Assembly (NCBI RefSeq): GCF_005405925.1
Contig: NZ_BJHV01000001.1
Span: forward strand, 6,634,001 to 6,698,000
Origin: Streptomyces antimycoticus
GTDB taxonomy: Bacteria; Actinomycetota; Actinomycetes; Streptomycetales; Streptomycetaceae
Direction: 5' to 3'
DNA length: 64,000 nt
Shown: positions 10,987 through 20,800 of the stretch, piece by piece
Layout of the letters: each line of letters begins with the position of its first letter
Numbering within the stretch: position 1 is the stretch's first letter
Translations under genes and position numbers: made by a program
The notes under the pieces: generated by a model
What the model saw: the letters and a program-made list of their open reading frames with translations, nothing else
What the model was told of the DNA's origin: nothing
Databases searched by the model: none

Positions 10987-11028
10987 CGCCGGGCTGGTGA
11001 CGGCGGACTGGTGACGCCGGGCTGGTGA
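10973..11028 (+). repeat. Four 14-base tandem units that include the stop codon
   Basis: CGCCGGGCTGGTGA occurs four times in direct succession (10973, 10987, 11001 with two changes, 11015). The first copy is the end of the membrane-protein gene, ending in its TGA stop; the other three are non-coding echoes that keep the TGA. Confidence 0.95.
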
Positions 11029-11061
11029 ATGCGGATCAGCGTGGCCCCGGGGCCGAGTCGG

Positions 11062-13222
11062 CTACCGCATCCCGAGGGACCGCTTGAGGAAGTCCACCTG
11101 CAGCAGGAGCAGATTCTCCGCGACCTGCTCCTGCGGGGTCATGTGGGTCACCCCGGACAGCGGCAGCACCTCGTGCGGACGGCCCTCGGCCAGCAGCGCC
11201 GAGGAGAGCCGCAGGGTGTGCGCGGCCACCACATTGTCGTCCGCCAGACCGTGGATGATCATCATCGGCCGGACGGTCTCCGCCGCGCCGGACAGCCCCT
11301 CGTCGGTCATCAGCGCGTTGGCGGCGTAGACCTCGGGCTGTTCGTCGGGCAAGCCCAGATACCGCTCGGTGTAGTGGGTGTCGTACAGCCGCCAGTCCGT
11401 CACCGGCGCGCCCACCACGCCCGCGTGGAAGACATCCGGGCGGCGCAGCACCGCCAGCGCGGCCAGGTAGCCGCCGTAGGACCAGCCGCGGATGGCGACC
11501 CGGCCGAGGTCCAGTGGATAGCGCTCGGCGAGCGCCGTCACCGCCTCGACCTGGTCCTCCAGGGTGACCGCGGCCAGCTCGTCGCGCACCGCCTTCTCCC
11601 AGGCGGGGGAGCGGCCGGGGTGCCGCGGCCGTCGGCGACGATCACCGCGAAGCCCTGGTCGGCGAACCACTGCGAGGTGAGGTGGGCGTTGTGCGAGGCG
11701 ACCACCCGCTGGCCGTGCGGCCCGCCGTAAGGATCCATCAGGACCGGCAGCGGTCCGTCGCCCTCCCGGTGGCCGCTGGGCAGCAGCACGGCACAGGGGA
11801 TGTCCCGCTTGCCCGCGAAGAGGAGCTCGGGGCGGGCGGTGATGACGGGCCGCTCGGCGTACGAGGCGATCTCGGCGATGCGCTCGGCCGCGCCGTGGTC
11901 GGCGGGCCGGAGGATCTCCACGCTCACCCCGGGCCGCTCCAGCCCCGTGTACGCCAGTGCGAGCACCTCACCGCCGCGCACCGCGGAGTGGACCGCCGGG
12001 AAGGGCCGCTTGCCGACCGGCTCCCAGCCGCCCTGGTCGCCGCTGCCCCGGAACCAGGCGCGATAGACGTCGATCTCGCCCGGCTGCTCGGGCAGCGGGG
12101 CACCGGCCCCGGGAGAGGCGGAGAACAGCACGTCGTCCGTGCCGATGTCGAGGACCGCGCGCACCTGGAGGGCGCCGGACGTCAACTTGCGGTCGCCGAC
12201 CATCAGCACCCGGGCGCCGCCCTCGTCCGCGATGCGGACCAGTCGTCCGTCCTCCGTCCAGGCCGGCACCCCGGGGAAAAGATCCAGCCAAACCGCGTCC
12301 TCGTCCACATGGACCGTGCTGGTCCGTCCGGTGTCGGTGTCCACGGCCAGATAGAGCTGGCTGCGCTGGTCCCTGGCCTGGACCAGAAGCAGCGGCGGAC
12401 CGTAGGCCGACCAGTGCACCCGCGCGAGGTACGGATAGCGCTCCCGGTCCCACTCGATCTCCGTACGGGAGCCGTCCAGACCGAGCAGAACCAGCCGCAC
12501 CTCGGCGTTGGCGGTGCCCGCGGCGGGATAGGCGGCCTCCGCCGGCTTCCGGCCAGGGTGGGCCGGGTCGGCGGTCCACCAGCGCTGTACGGGGGCGTCG
12601 TCGGCCCGGGCGGCCAGCAGGGCGTCGCTCCGCGGCGACCACCAGAAGCCGCGTGAGCGGTCCATCTCCTCGGCCGCGATGAACTCCGCGAGGCCGTAGG
12701 TGACGGTGTCCTCCTCCGGCTCCGCGAGCGCCCGGTCGTCCTCGCCGTCCGTGCCCGTGACCCGCAGCGCCCCGCCCGCCGCATAGGCGATGCGGCGGCC
12801 ATCGGGCGAGGGGCGCGGGTCCACGACCGGACCGGGGGTGCGCAGCTCACGGGTGGTGCCCGCGGGCAGATCGGTGGTGAAGAGCCGTCCGGAGAGGGCG
12901 AACGCGGCCCGTTCGACGGCGGCGTCCACCGCGTAGCCGACCACTCCGGCCGACCCCTCGCGGCTGCGCTCGCGCCGCGCCCGCTCCTCGGGGACAGCTG
13001 CTCGCCGGCGCCGCCGAGCAGCTCGGCCGGGTCGGCGGCGGGGTACTCGCGCTGCCCGGCGAGGTCGTACACCCACAGGAGGCCGGTCCGGTCGGTGCCC
13101 GAGCGGGAGCGCAGGAAGACGACGCGTGAATCGTCGGGGGCCACGGTCAGGGCCCGCGGTGCCCCGAGGGTGAAGCGTTGGGTCCGCGCGTGCTGCCGTG
13201 GGAACGAGAGCTGTCCGGTCAT
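11062..13222 (-). pseudogene. Dipeptidyl peptidase IV / prolyl oligopeptidase-like serine peptidase, two frameshifts as sequenced
   Basis: An enzyme of about 720 residues is read in three frames. The start MTGQLSFPRQHARTQRF leads into a DPP-IV-type beta-propeller. At the four-C run (minus strand, 12990-12993) one base is missing; adding it restores LSPEERARRERS. The peptidase domain has YGGPHGQRV, then needs another base at 11617-11620 to restore GRGTPGRSPAWEKAV. Catalytic Ser is in GWSYGG, Asp in HGLADDN and His in SGVTHMT. No signal peptide is seen, so it is probably cytoplasmic and removes N-terminal dipeptides. All catalytic residues are preserved, which argues for sequencing error rather than decay. 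Confidence 0.82.
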
Positions 13223-13541
13223 AGGGCGAGCGTACGGCTCAGGATCATCGCGAGGGAGAGTACGGATCGGTAGGCCGGGGCGGCATTGCCCCTGGCACGG
13301 TCCGGCCGGAACGGCGCGGCGGCCAACCGGCCCCGCCCGATGGCGAGATGGCGCATAACCACCGAGAAACCGCCCCGGGGGCGCGGAAGTTCGTGCGATC
13401 AGGCATGCGCCCCTGTCATGCTCCCGTGCACCGAGTCATGTGTACACCGCCATAGTTATGATCGATTGCGCATAGTGGGTAGCCCCTCTGTGGCATCAAT
13501 ATGTTGTCCGTCCGAGTGCGTGTATCTGGAGGTGAGCCGCT
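13223..13541. other. Non-coding divergent region upstream of the peptidase and a small membrane protein
   Basis: No gene is seen in 319 bases. The part 13440-13500 is unusually AT-rich for this window (CATAGTTATGATCGATTGCG) and is the likely promoter area for the small membrane-protein gene at 13542. Confidence 0.45.
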
Positions 13542-13736
13542 GTGGCGCTCTCGATCTCGGTGTCAGTGCTATTGCTGATCATCGTCTTCATGCTCGTAAA
13601 CAAGGCAGGGCTGAAGGCGGTTCATGCGGTCGTCTGTGTCCTCCTCGGCTTCTACCTGGCGAGTTCTTCGGTAGCCCCGACGATCGATGACCTCACCACC
13701 AATGTGGCGGACATGATCGGCGGCGTGAAGATCTGA
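13542..13736 (+). CDS. Small membrane protein (64 aa)
   Basis: The GTG start is preceded at a good distance by GGAGGTGA, an almost perfect ribosome-binding site, so this is a real gene despite its size. Residues 5-20 (ISVSVLLLIIVFMLV) form one membrane segment and residues 24-43 a second weaker one. The last 20 residues are soluble (TIDDLTTNVADMIGG). It stands alone upstream of mshB with about 60 bases between. Its function is not known to me. Confidence 0.75.
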   Translation: MALSISVSVLLLIIVFMLVNKAGLKAVHAVVCVLLGFYLASSSVAPTIDDLTTNVADMIGGVKI

Positions 13737-13786
13737 CCCCGAGCGGGGCCGGGACGTGCGACCCGTGGGCACACGTGTGCGAATCG

Positions 13787-13792
13787 TAGGCT
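13787..13792 (+). promoter_or_regulatory. Candidate -10 hexamer of a leaderless promoter for mshB
   Basis: TAGGCT is followed by 6 bases and then the ATG at 13799. No ribosome-binding site is present, so transcription probably begins at or next to the start codon. Confidence 0.5.
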
Positions 13793-13798
13793 GTGCCC

Positions 13799-14683
13799 AT
13801 GACCGCTCTTCCCGCCCGTCGTCTGCTGCTGGTGCACGCACATCCGGACGACGAGTCGATCAATAACGGCGCGACCATGGCGAAGTATGCCGCCGAGGGC
13901 GCACACGTCACCCTGGTGACCTGCACCCTCGGTGAGGAAGGCGAGGTCATCCCGCCTGCCCTCGCGCATCTCGCCGCCGACCGCGACGACGCGCTCGGTC
14001 CGCACCGGATCGGCGAACTCGCCGCGGCCATGGACGCCTTGGGGGTCGAGGACCACCGCTTCCTGGGTGGTCCGGGCCGCTATCGCGACTCCGGGATGAT
14101 GGGCGCCCCGCAGAACGACCGGCCGGACTGCTTCTGGCAGGCCGACCTGGACGAGGCCGCGGGGCACCTGGTGGCCGTGGTCCGCGAGATCCGGCCACAG
14201 GTTCTCGTGGCGTACGACACCCATGGGGGGTACGGCCACCCCGATCACATTCAGGCGCACCGCGTGGCGATGCGCGCCGTGGAGCTCGCCGCCGACGCGG
14301 ACTTCCGCCCCGAGCTCGGCGAGCCGCACGACATCGCGAAGGTCTACTGGAACTGCGTGCCGCGCTCGGCCGTCGAGGAGGGCTTCGCCCGGCTGCGAGC
14401 CGCGGGCCGCGACTCCCTCTTCCCCGGTGTCGCCACGGTCGACGACATCCCCGGAGTGGTGGCGGACCCGGACGTCACCGCGTTCATCGACGGCACCGCT
14501 TACGCCGGGGCGAAGGCGGCGGCGATGCGCGCCCACGCCACCCAGATCGCGGTGGACGGCCCCTTCTTCGCGCTCTCCAACGACCTGGGCCAGCCCATGT
14601 TCGTCCACGAGCACTACCGGCTCGTCAAGGGCGAGGCCGGGGCGGACCGCGAGGACGACCTGTTCGCGGGGGTGGCGGCATGA
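13799..14683 (+). CDS. mshB: N-acetyl-1-D-myo-inositol-2-amino-2-deoxy-alpha-D-glucopyranoside deacetylase (mycothiol biosynthesis)
   Basis: MshB removes the acetyl group from GlcNAc-inositol, the second dedicated step towards mycothiol, the main low-molecular-weight thiol of actinomycetes. The zinc-binding LmbE motif HAHPDDE is at residues 13-19, and the third metal ligand is the His of GHPDHIQAH near residue 146. The 294-residue length fits the family. I chose ATG 13799 over GTG 13793 because TAGGCT lies 6 bases before the ATG and would make a leaderless mRNA. The stop overlaps the next start (ATGA), so DUF6113 is in the same operon, an arrangement usual in streptomycetes. Confidence 0.95.
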   Translation: MTALPARRLLLVHAHPDDESINNGATMAKYAAEGAHVTLVTCTLGEEGEVIPPALAHLAADRDDALGPHRIGELAAAMDALGVEDHRFLGGPGRYRDSGMMGAPQNDRPDCFWQADLDEAAGHLVAVVREIRPQVLVAYDTHGGYGHPDHIQAHRVAMRAVELAADADFRPELGEPHDIAKVYWNCVPRSAVEEGFARLRAAGRDSLFPGVATVDDIPGVVADPDVTAFIDGTAYAGAKAAAMRAHATQIAVDGPFFALSNDLGQPMFVHEHYRLVKGEAGADREDDLFAGVAA

Positions 14684-15048
14684 CGGCCCTGCGCCTGGGC
14701 GGATACGCCCTGCTCGCGGTGGCCGGGGTGCTGGTCGGCGCCGCGGGCGCGCTGGTCCAAGCGGCATGGTTCCCCGGCGGGTTGCTACTGGCGCTGCTCG
14801 CGATCGCGGGCCTGTGCTACGGCGGGGTCAAGGCCGCGGGTGCCCGGATGGGCGGTGGAGTGCCCGCGGGGGCCTGGACGGTGGCAGTGTTGCTGCTCAC
14901 TTCCTCCCGTTCGGAAGGAGATTTCCTTTTCGGCGCCGGGCTGGGGTCGTACGCTTTCCTCCTCGGCGGAATGTTCATCGGTGTGATGTGCGCCACGCTG
15001 CCTTTGGTGCCGCAACCTCCCGGCCCGCCGGTCCGACTTGGTAAGTGA
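14680..15048 (+). CDS. DUF6113-like small integral membrane protein
   Basis: This 122-residue protein has four hydrophobic segments, at about residues 5-25, 28-48, 65-76 and 85-105. It is coupled to mshB by a 4-base ATGA overlap, so it is co-translated with the mycothiol enzyme. A role in mycothiol handling at the membrane is possible but is inference from context only. Four-segment proteins of this kind behind mshB are common in streptomycetes, from memory. Confidence 0.8.
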   Translation: MTALRLGGYALLAVAGVLVGAAGALVQAAWFPGGLLLALLAIAGLCYGGVKAAGARMGGGVPAGAWTVAVLLLTSSRSEGDFLFGAGLGSYAFLLGGMFIGVMCATLPLVPQPPGPPVRLGK

Positions 15049-15244
15049 CGTGACGTTTTCGGCACGACGTCCCCGGCACTTGGAGGCCCTTCGGACATGC
15101 GGCGAAGGGTGCGCCTCGGGCGTACCGGATGCGGTGATCCGGCGGCCGTCAAGTGCGCGTCCGCACCGGCCAGTATGGTGGTGCCGCCGCCGAGCCGCCC
15201 GCGCGAGGTCTGACGGGCGGCGGAGCTAACTGGGAGAACCTGCT

Positions 15245-17454
15245 TTGAGCCGTGAATCTGACAGTTCGTCCTCCGGGCCCCGGGAGGGAAGCGGCGGTGC
15301 CGCCTACCCGTCGGGCACCCCGCCGTACGGATCCCGCCAGTACCCCTCGTCGAACCCCACGCAGGAGGCTCCGCAGGAGTTCGCCGACGACGGGCAGGCG
15401 CGGGCCGCGGCCAAGCCGGAGGAGCCGAAGACCGAAACCACGCTGACGACCCGGATCAAGATCAACATTCCGGGGTCGCGGCCCATCCCGCCGGTGGTCA
15501 TGCGCACGCCCGTCGCCGAGGACGGCGTACCCGCGCAGCGCTCCGGCGGGGACGACGACGCCCCCGAGCCCACCGGCGCACTGCCCCGGGTCGACTACAC
15601 GCCGACGCCGGAGCGCGGTGTGCCGGCCGAGCCCGGCGGGTCCAACGAGCCTTCCGAGAGCCGCGAGAAGAAGGGCGAGGGCGAGCAGCGGACCAGCGAC
15701 TGGTTCTCGCCCCGTAAGCCCAGGGGCGGTTCGTCGGCCACCGGCAGCACGCCGACGCCGCCGATGCCCCCGGCCCCGGACACCACCCAGGGGTTCCCCG
15801 CTCCGGACACCACGCAGGGATTCCCCTCCCCGGAGACGACTCAGGGTTCCCGGCGCCGGACACCACCCAGGGGTTCCCCGCTCCGGAGACCACCCAGGGG
15901 TTCCCGGCCCCGCAGCAGGGCGGCGGCCCCGTCGCCGATCTGCCGTACTTCACCGACGCCCAGGCTCCGTCCGGGCACCCCGAGCCGACCGGGCCCACCA
16001 CCGGCCCGATGACCGGCGACATGTTCATGCCGCCGTCCGGCCCCGGTGCGGGCCCGCACGACAGCGAGTTGCTGGCCGCGCCCGGACCGGGCCCCGCCGG
16101 CGGCCCGTACGGCGGTGGCCCGCAGACGCCTCCGGGCGGTGTGGGGCCGCTGGCCGGCGGCCCCGCCGCCCAGCCGCCGACCCCGCCGGGCGGCTCGCCG
16201 ATGTCCGGCAGCCTCGGTGCCACCACCGGCGCGGGCCCGCGGACCGGCCCCGGGGAGGGGTTCAGGGGCGACCTCGGGACCGATCCGTCCCCCTCGCTGT
16301 TCCGCGACCCCGAGCCCACGCCGGGCAGCGGGGTGCCGCCGGACCAGATCTCCAGCGACACGCTGGTCAGCGGGGTGCCCGTGGTGCCGTCGGGCGAGGG
16401 CCGGTCCAGGCCGCCCGCGCCGCCCGCCCCGGGCGGCCTCGGGGTCCCGACGCCCGGCGGCGACAGCGCCCCGGCGCCGTCCGCCCCGAAGGCCGGCAAG
16501 CCCAAGAAGAAGGGCCGTTCCAAGGTCGTCATGGTCGCGGGCCTGCTGTTCGTGATCGCGGGCGGGGCCTACGCCGCCGGTCTGGTGATGAACCACGCCG
16601 ATGTGCCGAACGGCACCACCGTCCTCGGCGTCGACATCGGCGGCAGCTCCAAGGAGGTCGCCGTCGACAAGCTGGACACCGCCCTGGGCAAGCGCACCAC
16701 CGCCCCGCTGACGGTGTCGGTCGACGGCCAGCAGAAGGAGATCAAGCCCTCCGTCGCGGGTCTGGCGCTCGACACCGAGGCCACGGTCCGGGACGTCGCC
16801 GGCCGGGACTACAACCCGGTTACCGTGATCGGCTCGCTCTTCGGCGGCACCCATGAGGCCGACCCCGCGGTCACGGTCGACGAGGAGAAGCTGCGGGACG
16901 CCCTGGAGCGGCTCGCGGGCGACTCCGGCACGGCCCGCGAGGGCGGCATCGACTTCAGCTCCGGCAAGCCCGTCGCGGTGTACGGCAAGGAGGGCAGGGG
17001 GCTGGACGTGGACAAGGCGGTCAAGGCCGTCTCGGACGGGTTCCGCCTGCGCGCCGAGACCGGCCAGAACAAGGCCATCGCCCTGCCGGTCGCCGCGCGC
17101 CGCCCCACGGTCAGCGACGCCGAGGTCGACCGGAAGATGAAGAGCTTCGCCAAGCCCGCGATGTCGGGTCTGGTCACGGTGCAGACGGACCCCCAGCACT
17201 CGATTCCGTTCGGCCCGGACAAGTCGCTGCCGAAGATCCTTTCCATGAAGGTGATCGACGGCAAGCTGGTGGAGCACTACGACCTGTCGGTCCTGAAGCA
17301 GCTGTACGGCAGCACCTTCGACGGCGTTCTGCTCGAACGGGGCGACGGCAGCAAGAAGCCCGTCACCCCGGAGGACGTGGAGTCCGCGCTGCGGCAGGCG
17401 CTGCTCGGCAAGACGCCCAGCGAGCGCATCGGCGTCATCGGCAAGGACAACTGA
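15245..17454 (+). pseudogene. Membrane protein with peptidoglycan-binding-like (YoaR/VanW-associated) domain, frameshifted as sequenced
   Basis: The start is TTG 15245 behind GGGAGAA. Residues 1-180 are disordered and include FPAPDTTQG-type repeats. In the fourth repeat the frame breaks at GGG 15844-15846, where the sister repeats have GGGG; one added G restores the open frame up to 17454. After 400 residues there is a Lys-rich stop-transfer sequence and a membrane segment (VVMVAGLLFVIAGGAYAAG). The outside part carries GTTVLGVDIGGSSKEVAVDKL, which resembles the putative peptidoglycan-binding domain found beside VanW domains. It probably acts at the cell wall. A strong terminator hairpin follows the stop. 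Confidence 0.75.
15767..15915 (+). repeat. In-gene tandem repeat coding for FPAPDTTQG units
   Basis: About five 27-base units code for (F)PAPDTTQG or FPSPETTQG. They lie in the disordered N-terminal part of the peptidoglycan-binding-like protein and contain its frameshift. Confidence 0.9.
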
Positions 17455-17476
17455 GCGGGTCCCGCTCGTTCACCAC

Positions 17477-17508
17477 GCGGCCCCCGCCCGGCACCGGGCG
17501 GGGGCCGC
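17477..17508 (+). terminator. GC-rich hairpin terminator
   Basis: GCGGCCCCCGCCCG (17477-17490) pairs perfectly with 17495-17508 around a GCAC loop, 23 bases after the stop of the preceding gene. There is no U-run, as is usual in streptomycetes. Confidence 0.8.
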
Positions 17509-17565
17509 GTCATGTCTCTCCTGGCCGCCTCGTGTCTCCCGGGTCGCGTCACGTCTCCCTGGCAC

Positions 17566-17594
17566 GTCATGCCCCGACCCATGACATCTGTCAT
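17566..17594. promoter_or_regulatory. Candidate operator: overlapping palindromes with GTCAT half-sites
   Basis: ATGACA-TC-TGTCAT (17581-17594) is a perfect palindrome. An overlapping one is formed by GTCATG (17566-17571) and CATGAC (17580-17585). They end 60 bases before the ABC transporter start. A dimeric LuxR-type response regulator, such as the one encoded at the end of this gene group, is the natural candidate to bind here (inference). Confidence 0.5.
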
Positions 17595-17654
17595 CCCCAG
17601 GTCACGACCGCTGACACTGCCGGGCACCGCCCGCCCTCGGCCAGGCTGGTGGCC

Positions 17655-18644
17655 ATGACCGCAACGACCGCTGTTTCCGCCCCCGGCGCCGGGGCCGCCA
17701 CCACCGGCGCTCCGCCCGTGGTCCGCTTCGAGCAGGTGAACAAGAGCTACGGCAGTGTGCGCGCCGTGGCCGATCTCGATCTCACGCTGTACCCGGGGGA
17801 GACCGTCGCCCTGCTGGGCCCCAACGGCGCCGGCAAGTCCTCCAGCCTCGATCTGCTGCTCGGCCTGCGCCACCCCGACTCCGGGCGGGTGGAGGTCTTC
17901 GGCACCACCCCGCGCCAGGCCATCGTCCGCGGCCGGGTCGGCGCGATGCTGCAGAGCGGCGCTCTGATGGAGGACGTGACGGTCCGCGAACTGGTCGGGC
18001 TGGCCTGCGATCTGCACCCCAAGGGCCATCCGGTGGACGAGGTGCTGGAGCGGGCGGGGATCGCCGAGATCGCCTCCCGCAAGGTGAACAAGCTCTCCGG
18101 CGGTCAGGAGCAGCGGGTGCGCTTCGCGTTCGCCACCGCCGGTGCCTCCGATCTGATCGTGCTGGACGAGCCCACGACCGGTATGGACGTGGCGTCCCGG
18201 CAGACCTTCTGGGGCGCGATGCGGGAGCAGACGAAGCAGGGCCGCACCATCCTGTTCGCCACTCACTACCTCGAAGAGGCCGACGCCATCGCCGACCGGG
18301 TGATCGTGCTGCACGGTGGCCGGGTGCTGGCCGACGGCTCGTCCGCCGAGATCAAGGCGATGGCCGGGGCCGGGCGGATCTCCTTCGAGCTGGACGGGCC
18401 GATCGACGAGACGGCGCTGCGCGCCCTGCCCGCGCTGACCGGGATCGACATCTCGGGGCGTACCGTACGGATCCGGTCCACCGACGCGGACGCGACCGTG
18501 CACGCGGTCTACGGGCTCGGGCTGTATCCGCGCGGGCTGGAGGTCACCGGGCTCGGCCTGGAGCAGGCGTTCCTCGCCATCACCGATGCCGCCACCGGCA
18601 CGGCCACCGACGCCGTGCCGACAGTTGAGGAGTCCGCCCGATGA
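17655..18644 (+). CDS. ABC-2 type exporter ATP-binding protein
   Basis: This 329-residue ATPase has Walker A GPNGAGKS near residue 57, the signature LSGGQEQRVRF, Walker B LIVLDEPTTGMD, and the H-loop FATHYLEEAD. These are typical of drug, lipid or polymer exporters of the ABC-2 class (CcmA/NatA/DrrA-like). The start is ATG 17655; CAGGCT lies 7 bases before it, and no ribosome site is visible, so it may be leaderless. It overlaps the permease gene by 4 bases (ATGA). The kinase and regulator genes that follow suggest that expression is switched by a membrane or antibiotic signal. Confidence 0.93.
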   Translation: MTATTAVSAPGAGAATTGAPPVVRFEQVNKSYGSVRAVADLDLTLYPGETVALLGPNGAGKSSSLDLLLGLRHPDSGRVEVFGTTPRQAIVRGRVGAMLQSGALMEDVTVRELVGLACDLHPKGHPVDEVLERAGIAEIASRKVNKLSGGQEQRVRFAFATAGASDLIVLDEPTTGMDVASRQTFWGAMREQTKQGRTILFATHYLEEADAIADRVIVLHGGRVLADGSSAEIKAMAGAGRISFELDGPIDETALRALPALTGIDISGRTVRIRSTDADATVHAVYGLGLYPRGLEVTGLGLEQAFLAITDAATGTATDAVPTVEESAR

Positions 18645-19384
18645 AGGCGCTGGTCAAGCTGGAGATCGCGCGGACCCTGCGCAATCGCAAGTTCATGTTC
18701 TTCACGATCATCTATCCGTCCGTGCTCTTCCTGCTGATCGCGGGCAGCACCGACGCCGACGACCGGGTGCCCGGCACCCGGCTGTCGATGCCGCTCTACT
18801 ACATGGTCGCGATGGCCTCCTTCGGGGCGCTCACCGCCGGGCTGATGGGCAACGGCGAGCGGATCGCCAAGGAGCGCGAGGGCGGCTGGACCCGGCAGCT
18901 GCGGCTCACCCGGCTGCCCGGCCGCGGCTATGTGGCGGCCAAGATCGCCGTGGGCGCGGTGGCCACCCTGCCGTCGATCGTGATCGTCTTCGTGGTGGCC
19001 GCCGCCCTCAAGGGCGTGCGGCTGGACGCCGCCTGGGAGTGGGCGGCGCTGACCGGCGCCATCTGGGCGGGCTCCCTGGTCTTCGCCGCGCTGGGGGTGG
19101 CCATCGGCTACCTGGCGACCGGGGACGCGGTCCGCCCGCTGACCATGATCATCTACTTCGGTCTGTCTATTCTCGGCGGGCTGTGGATGCCGACCACGTC
19201 GTATCCGCAGTGGCTGCGGAACATCGGCGACTATCTGCCCACCCACGCCTACACCGCCCTCGGCCAGGCGATCGAGCTGGGCGACGCCCCGCACGCCAAG
19301 GACGTCGCGCTGCTCATCGGCTATCTCGCGCTCTTCGCGGGCGGCGCGGCGTGGCTGTACCGCAAGGACACCCGTAAGGCCTGA
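18641..19384 (+). CDS. ABC-2 type exporter permease
   Basis: This 247-residue inner-membrane protein has six hydrophobic segments. A cytoplasmic start (MKALVKLEIARTLRNRKFM) leads into TIIYPSVLFLLIAG, and the segment pair at residues 100-155 includes the conserved GYLATGDAVRPLTMI. The family phrase ILGGLWMPTTSYPQWLRNIGDYLPTHAY is present near residue 185. It would form the export channel with the ATPase before it, translationally coupled by ATGA. Its 3' end (CCCGTAAGGCCTGA) is repeated in tandem after the stop. Confidence 0.93.
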   Translation: MKALVKLEIARTLRNRKFMFFTIIYPSVLFLLIAGSTDADDRVPGTRLSMPLYYMVAMASFGALTAGLMGNGERIAKEREGGWTRQLRLTRLPGRGYVAAKIAVGAVATLPSIVIVFVVAAALKGVRLDAAWEWAALTGAIWAGSLVFAALGVAIGYLATGDAVRPLTMIIYFGLSILGGLWMPTTSYPQWLRNIGDYLPTHAYTALGQAIELGDAPHAKDVALLIGYLALFAGGAAWLYRKDTRKA

Positions 19385-19486
19385 GGGACAGCCGTAAGGC
19401 GTGAGAGGCATCCGTAAGGCATGAGGGACAGAGCCGTAAGGCATGAGCGACACCCGTAAGGCGTGAAGGACAGCCGTAAGGCATGA
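19364..19486 (+). repeat. Six ~20-base tandem units echoing the permease gene 3' end
   Basis: Units of the form GGGACAGCCGTAAGGCRTGA start at 19364, 19385, 19405, 19425, 19447 and 19467. The first is coding and ends in the permease stop TGA. The other five keep CCGTAAGGCRTGA, so each contains TGA, and also TAA in another frame. Confidence 0.93.
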
Positions 19487-19528
19487 CCGGGGGCGTGACC
19501 CGAGGCGTGATCCGAGGAGAGAAGAACC

Positions 19529-20800
19529 ATGGCTGACCGGGCCGAGTGGACCGACAGCGATCCGGAGCGCCGCCCCGGCGTGCTCCGCCGGCTGACCTGG
19601 TGGGCCGACGCGATGGCGTACGACGACGAGAACGACCGGCCGGCCGCCATCGGCCAGAGCCCCGAGAACCGCCGGCAGGCCCTGATCAAGCTGATGTGGA
19701 TCGGGATCTGGATGGCCTATATGGGCGCGCCGGTGAGCGATCTCGTCGACGGGCACCACACCGTCCCCGCCACGGTGTGCGGCGCGCTCGGTCTGCTGGC
19801 CTTCGTCGCCATCTATCTGGTGCTGGTCTTCCGGCACACCGGCCGGGCGCTGAGCCGGGCCGCGGTCTTCGGGGCGCTGGGCACGTCCTGCGTGCTCGCC
19901 GCCGTGCTCACCCTCACCATGGGCGACGCCTGGCTGGTGCTGTGCGTCTATGTGTCCGTCGCCTACGGGGCGGTGCTGCCGCTGCGGCTCGCGCGGTGGG
20001 CGATTCCGCTGAACACCGCGTTCATGGTGGCCGTCGGGGTGCTGGTGCGCGGCTCGCACGGGCTGGTGTCCGCCCTGGTCATCCCGTCGCTGCTCGGCGG
20101 GTTCGCGATGAGCGGGGTGCGGCAGATGGTCCGTACCACCCGGGCGCTGCGCGCCGCCCGCGCCACCGTGGCCCAGCTCGCCGCCAACGAGGAGCGGCTG
20201 CGGCTCGCCCGCGATCTGCACGATCTGCTGGGCCACTCGCTCTCCCTGATCACGCTCAAGAGCGAGCTGGCGGGCCGAATGCTGCCCGACAAGCCTGAGC
20301 AGGCGGCGCGGCAGGTCGCCGATATCGAACGGGTCAGCAGGCAGGCGCTGGTGGACGTCCGGGAGGCGGTCAGCGGCTTCCGCCGCCCCACCCTGGAGGC
20401 CGAGGTCGCCGGGGCCCGTACCGCCCTCGCCGCCGCGGGCGTCGCCGCCGAGCTGAGCCGGGCCGCCGCCCACCACCCCGACCTTCCGCCCGACCAGGAG
20501 GGGGCGCTGGCCTGGGCGCTGCGCGAGGCGGTCACCAATGTGGTGCGGCACAGCGGAGCGCGCCGCTGCGCGGTCACGCTCGACGAGATGGACGACGAGC
20601 TGTGCCTGACCGTCACCGACGACGGCCGCGGCGCGACCGGCCCGCACGGCAACGGACTCACCGGGCTGGCCGAGCGGCTCCAGCTTGCCGACGGCCGCCT
20701 GGAGACCGGCCCCGGTGAGCGCGGCGGCTTCGTCCTCCGCGCCCTGGTCCCGCTCTCCCGCGGCGTCCGCGTCGAAACGCCCTCACCGGCCGCCCCGTAG
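19529..20800 (+). CDS. Sensor histidine kinase, NarL/DesK family
   Basis: This 423-residue kinase has a cytoplasmic N-terminus, six or so membrane segments at residues 50-190, and then a HisKA_3 dimerisation box (ERLRLARDLHDLLGHSLSLI) whose His in DLHD is the phosphorylation site. The ATPase lobe has the N box REAVTNVVRHSGA and the G box DDGRGATGPHGNGLTGL. With no large outer domain, it probably senses the membrane itself or the exporter, as DesK senses lipid order. The ATG has AGGAGAGAAGAACC before it. It lies 144 bases behind the permease across a repeat array and probably controls the exporter operon. Confidence 0.93.
   Translation: MADRAEWTDSDPERRPGVLRRLTWWADAMAYDDENDRPAAIGQSPENRRQALIKLMWIGIWMAYMGAPVSDLVDGHHTVPATVCGALGLLAFVAIYLVLVFRHTGRALSRAAVFGALGTSCVLAAVLTLTMGDAWLVLCVYVSVAYGAVLPLRLARWAIPLNTAFMVAVGVLVRGSHGLVSALVIPSLLGGFAMSGVRQMVRTTRALRAARATVAQLAANEERLRLARDLHDLLGHSLSLITLKSELAGRMLPDKPEQAARQVADIERVSRQALVDVREAVSGFRRPTLEAEVAGARTALAAAGVAAELSRAAAHHPDLPPDQEGALAWALREAVTNVVRHSGARRCAVTLDEMDDELCLTVTDDGRGATGPHGNGLTGLAERLQLADGRLETGPGERGGFVLRALVPLSRGVRVETPSPAAP

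Noticed and set aside
18509..20647. Open frame of 712 codons on the minus strand
   Set aside because: It covers the opposite strand of the permease and kinase genes; composition is typical of a shadow frame.
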